NCBI GenBank assembly: GCA_938040995.1
Contig: CALHZT010000182.1
Span: forward strand, 1 to 53,248
Origin: an uncultured Pirellulaceae bacterium
GTDB taxonomy: Bacteria; Planctomycetota; Planctomycetia; Pirellulales; Pirellulaceae
Direction: 5' to 3'
DNA length: 53,248 nt
Shown: piece after piece, positions 33,866-42,228 of the stretch
How the letters are laid out: each line of letters starts with the position of its first letter
How positions within the stretch are numbered: position 1 is the first letter of the stretch
Made by a program: the position numbers and the translations under genes
Notes under the pieces: generated by a model
Databases searched by the model: none
Seen by the model: only the letters and a program-made list of their open reading frames with translations
Told to the model about the DNA's origin: nothing

Positions 33866-34033
33866 GATTTCAGATTTCAGATTTCAGATTTCAGATTTCA
33901 GATTTCAGATTTCAGATTTCAGATTTCAGATTTCAGATTTCAGATTGGAGATTGGAGATTGGAGATTGGAGATTGGAGATTGGAGATTGGAGATTTCAGA
34001 TTTCAGATTTCAGATTTGAGATTTGAGATTTCA
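33866..34033. repeat. Array of 24 seven-base repeats between exbB and exbD
   Basis: Twenty-four contiguous heptamers on the plus strand with no interruption: GATTTCA x11, GATTGGA x7, GATTTCA x3, GATTTGA x2, GATTTCA x1. The array starts 9 bases upstream of the exbD start and ends 18 bases from the exbB stop. Because seven is not a multiple of three, every minus-strand frame meets TGA within the GATTTCA (TGAAATC) part, so ribosomes cannot read through; plus-strand frames stay open and would encode DFRFQIS-type repeats. Confidence 0.97.
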
Positions 34034-34051
34034 GGATTCCAAATCGCCAAG

Positions 34052-34825
34052 TTACTTTTTGTCGCCGACGGACTGGAAGCGGCTCATGAGCCCTTCGCTT
34101 AAAATGCCTACTTCGAGAACCAGCTGCGAGATTCGATTCTTCAGGATTCCGTAAAGGGCGATGGCGGGAATCGCAATCGCGAGCCCAATAAGCGTTGTGA
34201 ACAACGCCGTCGAAATACCCTTTGCCAAATCAGATGGCTTTGGAGTCGTCGGTGAGTTGGCGATGACACTAAACGACTTGATCATTCCATGCACCGTACC
34301 GAACAGGCCGATCATTGGGCTGATCGTGCCGATCAGCGCGATGTAGCTCAGTCGATGGTCGAGCTTCATGTTCTCTTCTTCGCCAACTTCCTGCATCGCC
34401 TCGATGGCCTGCGGGTATCCGGCAGAGAGTTTGGCCAGTCCTGCCGATAGCACTTTGCCAAGAAACGACTCGTCGGCTTTTGCAACGTCGTAGGCCTCCT
34501 GGTACTTCTTTTCATTGAGCAGATTTTCAAAACCGTCAACGAGCGTTCCCGGGCAGACGTTGTCGCGTCGTGCCGTCAGCAAATTCATCACCAGCAGAGC
34601 GACGAGAGTGAACGACAGGAGGATGAAAATCAGCGAGTAGCCTGGACCAAGGGCTTCATAGGCCCACCCAAGCAGGCTGGTTCGCGCGGTGGCGACATCG
34701 CCGTCGCCCTGAGCCCACGCCACGGATGGCGAAATGGAGGTGCATGCGACGATGGCCACGACGGCGAGAAAGCAGAATGCCGCAAAGTGAGATGGTTTTA
34801 GCGAACGTTCACGGATAGGCGTCAT
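34052..34825 (-). CDS. ExbB/TolQ/MotA-type proton channel protein
   Basis: A 257-residue inner-membrane protein. An N-terminal cleavable-looking segment (about 13-39, HFAAFCFLAVVAIVACTSIS, ending AWA-QG) precedes three membrane helices: about 63-83, about 160-185 (YIALIGTISPMIGLFGTVHGM) and about 205-228 (ALFTTLIGLAIAIPAIALYG). This matches the MotA/TolQ/ExbB channel domain, with the conserved 'IG...PMIGLFGTV' and 'TTLIGLAIAIPA' segments. It conducts protons with ExbD to energise a periplasmic partner. Preceded by the TPR genes and followed by two exbD genes in one direction, so a single operon is likely. Confidence 0.93.
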   Translation of the reverse strand: MTPIRERSLKPSHFAAFCFLAVVAIVACTSISPSVAWAQGDGDVATARTSLLGWAYEALGPGYSLIFILLSFTLVALLVMNLLTARRDNVCPGTLVDGFENLLNEKKYQEAYDVAKADESFLGKVLSAGLAKLSAGYPQAIEAMQEVGEEENMKLDHRLSYIALIGTISPMIGLFGTVHGMIKSFSVIANSPTTPKPSDLAKGISTALFTTLIGLAIAIPAIALYGILKNRISQLVLEVGILSEGLMSRFQSVGDKK

Positions 34826-35018
34826 GCACGCAACTCCAGGTTCTTCTTTAATGGATATGTTAGCCGCGGTCTGCGGAGCCGGGCATTTTAGTTTGGGCTC
34901 GCCAGTGTTGTAAGCCCGACGTACAACTCGTAACCGACAGACTCCAATTTACCAAGCCACCGTTGTTTCTCTGCCCAAACTCGAAATGTGCCGCAAAACA
35001 AACGCATCGTCGAAGTGA

Positions 35019-36086
35019 TCACGGTTGTTTTGCCCAGACCGAATCTGCATAGCGAGTTTTCAATAGCTGCCGCTTCTGGGCGGCTTGAGCCGGTTGTCCG
35101 AGTTCACCGAACACCTGCGACAGTTTGTAAAGTGCTTCCGCGTGGGCTGCCGGGTCGCGAAAGAACAGCTGGTCGGTATGAAGCCACGCAAGCGCCGCGT
35201 CCATGTTTGATCCGGCACTTCGGTGACAGTCGCCAAGCGCATTATTCGCGGCGGCATGCAATTCGATATCGGAAGAATCCGTTTCAGCAATCAGTGTTTC
35301 CAGCGCCGGAATCGCATTGTCCGCTTTGCCCATGGCCGCCTGGCACGCCGATTTGCCAACGAGTGCGAGTCCTTTCAGCCGGGTAATCTCCTTGCCGTTG
35401 GCTTTGGCGGAGAGTACCGAATCGTATCGCTTGATCGCGCTGGGGAATTTCGGCTTGCCCTGAGCACGCATTGCGTCGCCGGCGAGAACGCTCGCGAGCA
35501 CTTTTGTTTCTGTGGCTTGAGACTTGGCGAGTTTCGAAAAATACTGTTCGGCTTTGCCAGGACTTCCCATTTGCATCGCCATTCGTCCCAGCGACTCGAG
35601 CACGTCATAGTAGTGGTAGCTCTTACCGTTCTTCTTCAGGAAATCGATGGCGGCTTTGGCGGCAGCTCCGGTATCCAGTTCGCCCTTTCTTGATTGCTCA
35701 ATTTTCAGACGAGCCGTCAAATAGGCAAATTCTGCCTGAACAAAGGGACTTTTCAATTTGGATGTGTCGACTCGTTCGAGGCGACCAGCGGCTTGATCAA
35801 ATTGTCCCTCTTCGATGGATTCGCGAGCCTGCTTCATGTACGAGCTCTCTTCGCCAAAATTGATATGGCTAATCTCATTCACGGGAATGTTCTTTGTTTT
35901 TCCTTTCACGTCAACGCTCACCGCCTGAGGCGACACGTTCTTGACTCGTCCACGAATATTGGAACCCTGTTTGGGCACAATCGTATCGTTTTTCTGCGCA
36001 AGCGACGTGCCCGTCAGGCCCACGCCGAGGATGCCGAGGAAGAGCAGCAAAGTCAGATGCGAAGTGATCTTTATCTGATTGTTCAT
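35019..36086 (-). CDS. Exported TPR-repeat protein, 355 residues
   Basis: A periplasmic or secreted tetratricopeptide-repeat protein. The start at 36086 (MNNQIKITSHLTLLLFLGIL) gives a signal peptide ending TSLAQ; the longer reading frame has no ribosome site. A short N-terminal beta part (KQGSNIRGRVKNVSPQAVSV, VNEISHINFGEE) comes before helical repeats such as YDVLESLGRMAMQMGSPGKAEQYFSKLAKSQ and AEALYKLSQVFGELGQPAQA. It probably partners the 1,035-residue TPR protein upstream (103-base gap) and the ExbB/ExbD motor downstream. Confidence 0.82.
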   Translation of the reverse strand: MNNQIKITSHLTLLLFLGILGVGLTGTSLAQKNDTIVPKQGSNIRGRVKNVSPQAVSVDVKGKTKNIPVNEISHINFGEESSYMKQARESIEEGQFDQAAGRLERVDTSKLKSPFVQAEFAYLTARLKIEQSRKGELDTGAAAKAAIDFLKKNGKSYHYYDVLESLGRMAMQMGSPGKAEQYFSKLAKSQATETKVLASVLAGDAMRAQGKPKFPSAIKRYDSVLSAKANGKEITRLKGLALVGKSACQAAMGKADNAIPALETLIAETDSSDIELHAAANNALGDCHRSAGSNMDAALAWLHTDQLFFRDPAAHAEALYKLSQVFGELGQPAQAAQKRQLLKTRYADSVWAKQP

Positions 36087-36189
36087 TCGTTGATGAGTCC
36101 GATGGTTCACGCTGTAATTGCGTCGTTGTCTGTAGTGCGTAGCTATCTGTAATGCGTCGATATCTTGTTGCGCGTTCGTGCGTCCGGGC

Positions 36190-39100
36190 TTAGCCGGCTT
36201 CTTCGATGCGCGATTGCAAATTGCCAAACTTTGATTTCCACTCGGCTCCGCCAAGTTCAGGGTAAGTTGCCGAGGTGAATTTCAGGATTCGTGCGGCCGA
36301 CTTGAGATACTTTTTTCGGCTCTCGCCACTCGAAAGGAGGCCCTGTTCCAGTCGGCAAAGCACCAGGTTGTATTGGGCCTCGAAGAAATATCCTTCGTAC
36401 TGCTTGCGTTGCTCCGGGCCACGCTGCATCTGGCTCTGGACAACACGGCCGATCCGCTCCCAGCCCCAGATGATGTTCTTTTGCGTGGAGGTGCTTTTTC
36501 GATCCCCTTTGGCGGCCAGTCCGAAGAGGTCCGCCTTGCCCGTCATACCGCCGGCCTGGAGTGCTCTTGCGGCTTCGATTTGAACATTGAGCGCGGAGTT
36601 TTTCTTCTTCAGGATGTTCTCAAATTCGTCCATCGCCTGCTGAAAATCACCAAGCTGCCGCATAATGCTGGCTCGACGCATCCGAATTTGAATGGCAAGG
36701 TTCGGGTCCATTTCCAGCTCGCCGGCATCCGCCTGTTTGGTGATCTGTCCAAAGACTTCGCCCGCGTTCTTGAAGTACTTTTGCGACTCGGCAGAGACTT
36801 GCCCTTCCGGCCCGAGAAATGACTCGCCAAGTTTGAAGTAAGTCTCTGCGACCCAGTTCCTGACGTTAAATTCCTGAGTTTCTTTTCCGACTTGGCCAAG
36901 GAACGCGTCGAAACCGTTTGCCAGCGACTTCTTCGAGGCCGGCGAAAGCATACCCAGCTGCTTTTGAAGATCGTTGGCAAGCCCCACATACGTAGAGATC
37001 AAACGTTTCTTTCCTTCAGGCGAATCACCCATCGCCGACTTGAGCCCATCCATCAACTGCACGGCTTCGGCCATGCTGTTCTTGCCGTCCGGCGACGAAG
37101 CCATCTCGGCAAGTTTGGCTCGCAGCGCCGTTTTGTAAATGAGCGGTGGGAATGCCGCGTTGCTGACCGTCGGGTCGTTGTTTTTGACGAGCGTGAGCGG
37201 CCCGATCTCCGGATCCTCGAGGAGGGCCATCGCTTTGGCCGGCTGTTCGGTGTCGACGTAGATCTGAGCCAGCGATAGCGAGGCCTGCGCAAGAGTCGGG
37301 GATTTCCCGGCGGCTTTCATGCGTTCGATGCCGGTCGCCAATGTGGACTGGGCACGTTCCTTCATCGCGGTCAGTTCCGCAGTCGCCTGTCCGTTGTTTT
37401 CGCGAATGCCAGTGGCGTACGCTTGCCACATGGCACCGCCAGTACGAAGCTCTGCGTCACCGCGGCGGGACGAGTCGGTGGGGATCTTCGCCAGGTATCG
37501 TTCGGCGGCTTCGACGTCGCCCTGGTTTACCATAAAGCTCACGAGGGTAATCAACGCGTCCTGTGCGCCCTTGTCGTTGGGCCAGGTCGCCGCCATGAAG
37601 TCAGCAAGCCGCACCAGTCGTCGTTGAAGCGCCGCGGCACTCGGTGACGATCCGTCACCGTAGAGTTTCAGGTAGGAGCCCAACGCCACGCTCGCCGCGT
37701 TCTTTGCCAGCCGATGATCGGAGTGCTTCGTTGCGAGGTGTTCTCCAAGCACGACGCTTTCAAAGTAGTTTTCCTGGTTAAAACTGAAGTAGCAGTTATA
37801 AAACGTCAGCTGATTCAGTTCGTCACTGGATGTATCTGCCGGAGCAAGTTCGAAAGCACGCCGATGAACGCTAATGGCAGCTTTGCGAAGTGATTCGGCC
37901 CGTTGATTGGCAGCCTTGAGCTCTTTCTCCAGTTCCGCGTGGCGCGGGCCGGTTGCAGTTTTCAGTTTCGGCGCCAGTAATTTGACGAGTGTCTCCGCCG
38001 ACTGGAGTTCTTCGCGAACTTGCAACGTTGCCTGCTTGGCCTCGGCCCACGACGAAAGGCCTGATGAGTCGGCGACCGATCCGCCGCCTGAATCTCCACC
38101 GGGGAGCTCCGCAAGGAGTTTTCTCGCTGCCGAGTGATTCGGCCCGGCGACTTTGGTGAGGGCACCCAGGTACTTTTTGGCCGCGGTCGCTCCGATTCTT
38201 GCATCAGGACCTTTTGATTTCGCCAATTGAATTGCCAGCTTTCCCAGCGCCAGCTTGAGGTCGAGAACCTGCCGTGCGGTAGAGTCCGGGTTGGGTGCCA
38301 GCCTCAACCAGGTCTCTCCCACGTCCAAAGCGTCCGTGAGATTTCCGTTTTCGGCAATGCACTCCATCTTGCCTCGCGCGGCTTCGGCAGACACCAGCAC
38401 GACCGGTTCTGGTCGGTCCTGCGGGTCGAGCAGTTCCTCGAACAGTCCAATCGCCTCGGGACAATTGCCCAACTGTTGGCGGCACTTTCCCTGGTAAAGA
38501 ACGGCGTGAATGCCTTCAAACCGGGTGCGATACTTTTTAGAAATTTCGGCGAAGAGTTTTTGGGCTTCCTTGAGTTGTTTCGTCTGTTGCTTGTCGCCCG
38601 GAGGGTACGTCTCGGCGGTCTCGAAAGCCACCGTGGCAAAGATCATCTTTTCCCGAACATAGAGCCCGCGAAGCTGTTTCAGTGTGGCGGAGTCCTGTTG
38701 GTCCTTGGGACGTTTTGAAAACTCGGTGATCTCTTTCTTGAGTCGTTCGATTTCTTCGCCAGTGATCTTTGATGATGATTCGAACTCGGTCCGTGCCAGT
38801 TCGAGATCCGGTTTCTTTTCGGCATCCGACTCGGCGGCTTTCGCGTCCATGCTTAATTGGCGAGCCGTCTGGAGAGCGATATTACGCAGCCATCCCCGCG
38901 CTTCACCAATCCGCTCGTTGCCTTTTCGCTTCTCGATAAACTCGCTAAAAAGCGACTTGGCCTGATTCATTCGTTTGTCACGAATCGTCGGATCGCTTTG
39001 CTGAAGAGCGATCGAGGCAACGGTGACGGCTCGTTCATATTCGATCGATTCCTTGAACGATTTGGACGCCAGGCGGCTATCTTTCATTCGTTCGAGGTAG

Positions 39101-39297
39101 GCCTCTGCCATTTCGAACATGCCGGCTTCACGAAGCTTGCCAAGGAATTGTTCTGTTGGCTCTTCGGCAACGACAGACGCGGCCGTCACGAAGATTGAGA
39201 GCGCGAGCATCAACAAAGTCGAGGGAGATCGCGCAAAAGTTCCGGGCGCGAAGGACAATAGCCAAAGTGAATTCGGAGTCGATGTCGATTTCGTCAT
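36190..39297 (-). CDS. Large exported TPR-repeat protein, 1,035 residues
   Basis: A very long exported protein built almost entirely of tetratricopeptide-like helix pairs. The signal peptide is about 22-44 (RSPSTLLMLALSIFVTAASVVAEE). Helical repeats run throughout, for example EMAEAYLERMKDSRLASKSF, LYQGKCRQQLGNCPEAIGLF, AAERYLAKIPTDSSRRGD, SLAQIYVDTEQPAKAMAL, RQLGDFQQAMDEFENILKKK. A low-complexity Gly/Ser joint occurs near 400. In planctomycetes, such proteins sit beside exbB/exbD genes and are thought to be their periplasmic partners. It is the first gene of the operon, with a 213-base divergent region upstream. Confidence 0.85.
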   Translation of the reverse strand: MTKSTSTPNSLWLLSFAPGTFARSPSTLLMLALSIFVTAASVVAEEPTEQFLGKLREAGMFEMAEAYLERMKDSRLASKSFKESIEYERAVTVASIALQQSDPTIRDKRMNQAKSLFSEFIEKRKGNERIGEARGWLRNIALQTARQLSMDAKAAESDAEKKPDLELARTEFESSSKITGEEIERLKKEITEFSKRPKDQQDSATLKQLRGLYVREKMIFATVAFETAETYPPGDKQQTKQLKEAQKLFAEISKKYRTRFEGIHAVLYQGKCRQQLGNCPEAIGLFEELLDPQDRPEPVVLVSAEAARGKMECIAENGNLTDALDVGETWLRLAPNPDSTARQVLDLKLALGKLAIQLAKSKGPDARIGATAAKKYLGALTKVAGPNHSAARKLLAELPGGDSGGGSVADSSGLSSWAEAKQATLQVREELQSAETLVKLLAPKLKTATGPRHAELEKELKAANQRAESLRKAAISVHRRAFELAPADTSSDELNQLTFYNCYFSFNQENYFESVVLGEHLATKHSDHRLAKNAASVALGSYLKLYGDGSSPSAAALQRRLVRLADFMAATWPNDKGAQDALITLVSFMVNQGDVEAAERYLAKIPTDSSRRGDAELRTGGAMWQAYATGIRENNGQATAELTAMKERAQSTLATGIERMKAAGKSPTLAQASLSLAQIYVDTEQPAKAMALLEDPEIGPLTLVKNNDPTVSNAAFPPLIYKTALRAKLAEMASSPDGKNSMAEAVQLMDGLKSAMGDSPEGKKRLISTYVGLANDLQKQLGMLSPASKKSLANGFDAFLGQVGKETQEFNVRNWVAETYFKLGESFLGPEGQVSAESQKYFKNAGEVFGQITKQADAGELEMDPNLAIQIRMRRASIMRQLGDFQQAMDEFENILKKKNSALNVQIEAARALQAGGMTGKADLFGLAAKGDRKSTSTQKNIIWGWERIGRVVQSQMQRGPEQRKQYEGYFFEAQYNLVLCRLEQGLLSSGESRKKYLKSAARILKFTSATYPELGGAEWKSKFGNLQSRIEEAG

Positions 39298-39510
39298 TCT
39301 GCACGCTATTGGGCACGCAATTCCGGCGTGCTGGTTCCATTCCGGGGTTCGTCTTTTCCGTATCCTGCTATCTTTAAGTTAAATCGAGCCGCGATGATCG
39401 GCAAGGATCGGGCGGAAACCCCTGAGTCGAGTTTGATCTGACTGGATTTGCGGCTTGGTGGCTAGAATGGATAACCGTGCATGTCTTTCACGATTTAGGG
39501 CGGTTTGAGA

Positions 39511-40593
39511 ATGGTTCGGTTTGACAGATTACCCAACGATGGTGCAGCAGATTCGCCTGGTGCGAACAACATTCGTCGGCCGCCGAACTATTTTTCCCGA
39601 GCCGTTCAGTATCGCATGTTGACGTTGGTGTTTACCCTGCTGGCGGTTCTCTATATGGCTGGGCAAGCCGCAAAGCCGTCCACCTGGAGCTGGATGTTTC
39701 CCAATCTGGCCGTCGAGGACCAGGCGGAATCGGGGCTGGAAGATCCGAACGTTGATACGCGAATTCGGGACTCTTCGGCAGAAGCCGCCGGATCTGGTTC
39801 GCTTCCGCCCGGAGTCGTCAGAATCGAATCGTCGTCGCTGCCAAACGTCGATGATTCATCTTCTGGTTTGTTTCTTGATATGCCGAGCGAGCGGTATGGT
39901 GTCGTGCGAGACAATACCGTGTTTCGCAGTTCTGAATTGGCGTTATGGTACGAATTGCTGGGTGGATTGCGTGATACGAGTGATGAAGATCTGCGAAGTG
40001 CAGATGCATTGTCGGCTGGTTTCACTCAACTTTATAAGCAGCCAAATTCCTATCGCGGCCGATTGGTGATTGTTCGCGGTACGGTACGCCGGGCGCATCG
40101 AATCGTTGCGGCGAAAAATGATTTCGGCATCGAGTCGTATATCAAGTGTTGGTTGTTTCCGGATGGTTCGCGAAATCCAGTCGTGGTGTACGCCACGAAG
40201 ATGCCGGACAAGTTTCCGGAGGGGATGGAGCTCAATGAAGCCGCCGGGTTTCGCGGCGTCTTTTTTAAGCGGTGGGCTTACAAAGCCAAAGGCGACTTAA
40301 TGACGGCTCCGATGGTGCTGGCGAAAACCGCCGACTGGGAGCCTTCGCCGGTTGAGTTGGCAAAGACGGCTCCCCCGGATCCGGTGAAGAATTCCCGGTC
40401 GATTCGCATCATGATGAGCCTGGCTGCTGTGGTTGCTGCCCTGATCGCATGGACTGTCTATCGCCAGAGCGTTCAGTCGGAGAATTTGACGATGGCTCCC
40501 GTGGAAGACACTGCGACATTAGCTGAGTCGTTCGACAGGTTGGGAAAGATGGAGCTCGAATCGCCTGCAGAGGCAATGGAGCGAAACAGTTGA
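39511..40593 (+). CDS. Membrane-anchored protein with one OB-like domain, family A member 1
   Basis: Unknown function. The 360-residue protein has one N-terminal helix (about 34-52, YRMLTLVFTLLAVLYMAGQA), an acidic serine-rich linker, a folded domain of about 150-270 (YRGRLVIVRGTVRRAHRIVA, IESYIKCWLFPDGSRNPVVV, RGVFFKRWAYKAKGDL), and a second helix near the end (about 304-324, IRIMMSLAAVVAALIAWTVY). The domain looks like a five-stranded OB-type barrel and occurs once here and twice in the protein downstream. ATG 39511 is preferred over TTG 39505. Its stop overlaps the next gene's apparent TTG. Confidence 0.7.
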   Translation: MVRFDRLPNDGAADSPGANNIRRPPNYFSRAVQYRMLTLVFTLLAVLYMAGQAAKPSTWSWMFPNLAVEDQAESGLEDPNVDTRIRDSSAEAAGSGSLPPGVVRIESSSLPNVDDSSSGLFLDMPSERYGVVRDNTVFRSSELALWYELLGGLRDTSDEDLRSADALSAGFTQLYKQPNSYRGRLVIVRGTVRRAHRIVAAKNDFGIESYIKCWLFPDGSRNPVVVYATKMPDKFPEGMELNEAAGFRGVFFKRWAYKAKGDLMTAPMVLAKTADWEPSPVELAKTAPPDPVKNSRSIRIMMSLAAVVAALIAWTVYRQSVQSENLTMAPVEDTATLAESFDRLGKMELESPAEAMERNS

Positions 40594-42188
40594 AAAGAGA
40601 TATTAAAGGGGTCGGGTGTCTTTTCTCGATCGCTTTCGCAATAAAATCGCAGTTGGGTGGTTTGAAAAGAGACCTGACCCCTTTTGTTTGCCTGACCCTT
40701 TTTGTTTGCCCGTCGCAACCAAAAGATGAAACACGCACTGGTCATGGGGACTCGTGGCATCGTCCACTACAGAGCGCGTTCGCCGCCGCGTTTCTCTTGA
40801 TCGCGACCTTCGTTTTTGGTTCGGCGATCGCCCAACAGCCTTCGGTCAGCAGCACATTGGAGTTTCTCGAGCTGCTCGGATTCTCGGAAAGCGAACTCGC
40901 CTATCTTTGCGACGATGAGTCGATGGATCCGCTCGATGCCGAGTCTTCCCCCGATCTGCAAAAGCTCATGGGGCATCTCAATCGGCTGCCTCGGTGGCGT
41001 GCGGCTCAATGGCGACGTAAAGATGTTGATCTGGCCGGGATTGGGAAGCGAACCGGCGACTTTCAGGGCGAGTTGGTTCAGATTTCAGGTCGACTACGCA
41101 GCATTGCGACTGTGAAAGTTCCCATGGACCTGGCGGAACGAGTCGGTTTTCCTATGTACTTTGTGTGTTCGATTGAGAATCCGGCGGACAAAAAGTTGTT
41201 TGTCGTCGCGACGGTGAATTTGCCCAAGTCGCTGGAGAACACGTATTTCTACTTGTCGCCCGATGCAACCATTGACGAAAAAGTTCGAACGACGGCACTC
41301 TACCTGAACACGAACGCTGACGGGCAAATGCTATTCGCGGCGAGGGAACTCGAATGGTTCCCGGATAAAAAATCGTTGCTGGTCAAATCAGAAGATCATC
41401 TGAAACTGGCCAAGCTGGGGTTCGATGTTGGTCGGTTGGCGGAGGTCATCGACCGCAAGCCCCTGGAAGCAAACGACCGCGAGTGTTTTTACCAGTTGTT
41501 GGCGGCGATGGGGCGGCGAGTCGAATTGGCAGACCAGGGCACTGGTGCGGCGAATTCAATTCCTGCGGTCGGCGCGATTGAGCTGCTGCAGAATCCGGAA
41601 AAACATCGTGGGCGACTTTATTCAGTCACCGGGACGGCGCGACGTGCGATTCGCGTAGCGGTAGACGATCCTGATATTGTCGAGCGATTGGGAATCACGC
41701 ACTACTATGAGATCGAGGTATTCGACTCATTGGCAAAAGTCACCGTTGCGAAGGTTGGTGACGAGCAGGACGCCGTGTTCAACAGCTATCCGGTCGTATT
41801 CTGCACGCGTACGATCCCCGAATGGATGCCGACTGGGGATGTTATTCATCAGGATGTGATGATCACTGGCGCGTACATGAAGCTCTGGTCGTACCGAAGC
41901 CAGTTCCTGTCCGAATCGGACCCGCCACCGGGGGCAAAAGGCAAACCGCAAAAGCGACAATTGCAGTTGAGTCCGCTACTGATTGGCCATTCGCCGTCGC
42001 GGGCACCGGAGACAGCAACAAGTAACCCGACGGCTGGATTGGCAGTCGGTATTGGATTCGGCATCGCGCTCGCCGCCTTGAGTTTTTACGTTTGGAAGAC
42101 GAATCAGGGCGACCGGCGTTATCGCGACAGGCTCCGCCGTTTCGAAAAAGATGAAGAAGATGGAAGACATGAAGGGGATTTGCAGTAA
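40590..42188 (+). CDS. Membrane-anchored protein with two OB-like domains, family A member 2; 5' end altered by a repeat
   Basis: Unknown function, paralogous to the gene before. The frame of 532 codons starts at TTG 40590, overlapping the previous stop, but residues about 1-50 are encoded by an inverted-repeat element (40605-40684) and its flank. The first native-looking feature is a signal peptide (about 58-82, SAFAAAFLLIATFVFGSAIAQ). Two copies of the shared domain follow: GDFQGELVQISGRLRSIATV with YFVCSIENPADKKLFVVAT (about 160-230), and HRGRLYSVTGTARRAIRVAV with HYYEIEVF (about 340-430). A C-terminal helix is near 485-505 (AGLAVGIGFGIALAALSFYV). The true start is unclear: no in-frame ATG lies between the element and the signal peptide. 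Confidence 0.65.
   Translation: MKRDIKGVGCLFSIAFAIKSQLGGLKRDLTPFVCLTLFVCPSQPKDETRTGHGDSWHRPLQSAFAAAFLLIATFVFGSAIAQQPSVSSTLEFLELLGFSESELAYLCDDESMDPLDAESSPDLQKLMGHLNRLPRWRAAQWRRKDVDLAGIGKRTGDFQGELVQISGRLRSIATVKVPMDLAERVGFPMYFVCSIENPADKKLFVVATVNLPKSLENTYFYLSPDATIDEKVRTTALYLNTNADGQMLFAARELEWFPDKKSLLVKSEDHLKLAKLGFDVGRLAEVIDRKPLEANDRECFYQLLAAMGRRVELADQGTGAANSIPAVGAIELLQNPEKHRGRLYSVTGTARRAIRVAVDDPDIVERLGITHYYEIEVFDSLAKVTVAKVGDEQDAVFNSYPVVFCTRTIPEWMPTGDVIHQDVMITGAYMKLWSYRSQFLSESDPPPGAKGKPQKRQLQLSPLLIGHSPSRAPETATSNPTAGLAVGIGFGIALAALSFYVWKTNQGDRRYRDRLRRFEKDEEDGRHEGDLQ
40605..40684. repeat. Hairpin element at the 5' end of the second OB-like gene
   Basis: Left arm AAAGGGGTCGGGTGTCTTTT (40605-40624) pairs with right arm AAAAGAGACCTGACCCCTTT (40665-40684), 18 of 20 positions, around a 40-base centre. 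After it, the sequence CCTGACCC-TTTTGTTTG appears twice in a row (40673-40708 region), suggesting a partial tandem copy of the arm. The element is translated in frame with the gene at 40590, so it probably inserted at or near the original start. Confidence 0.75.
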
Positions 42189-42228
42189 ACGCTCGCTGGC
42201 GATTAGGGCTCATACGTCCACGCAGGCA

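Noticed and set aside
33657..34026. Plus-strand ORFs encoding DFRFQIS repeats across the heptamer array
   Set aside because: They are an effect of the 7-base unit having no plus-strand stop in any frame; antisense to exbD, no ribosome site.
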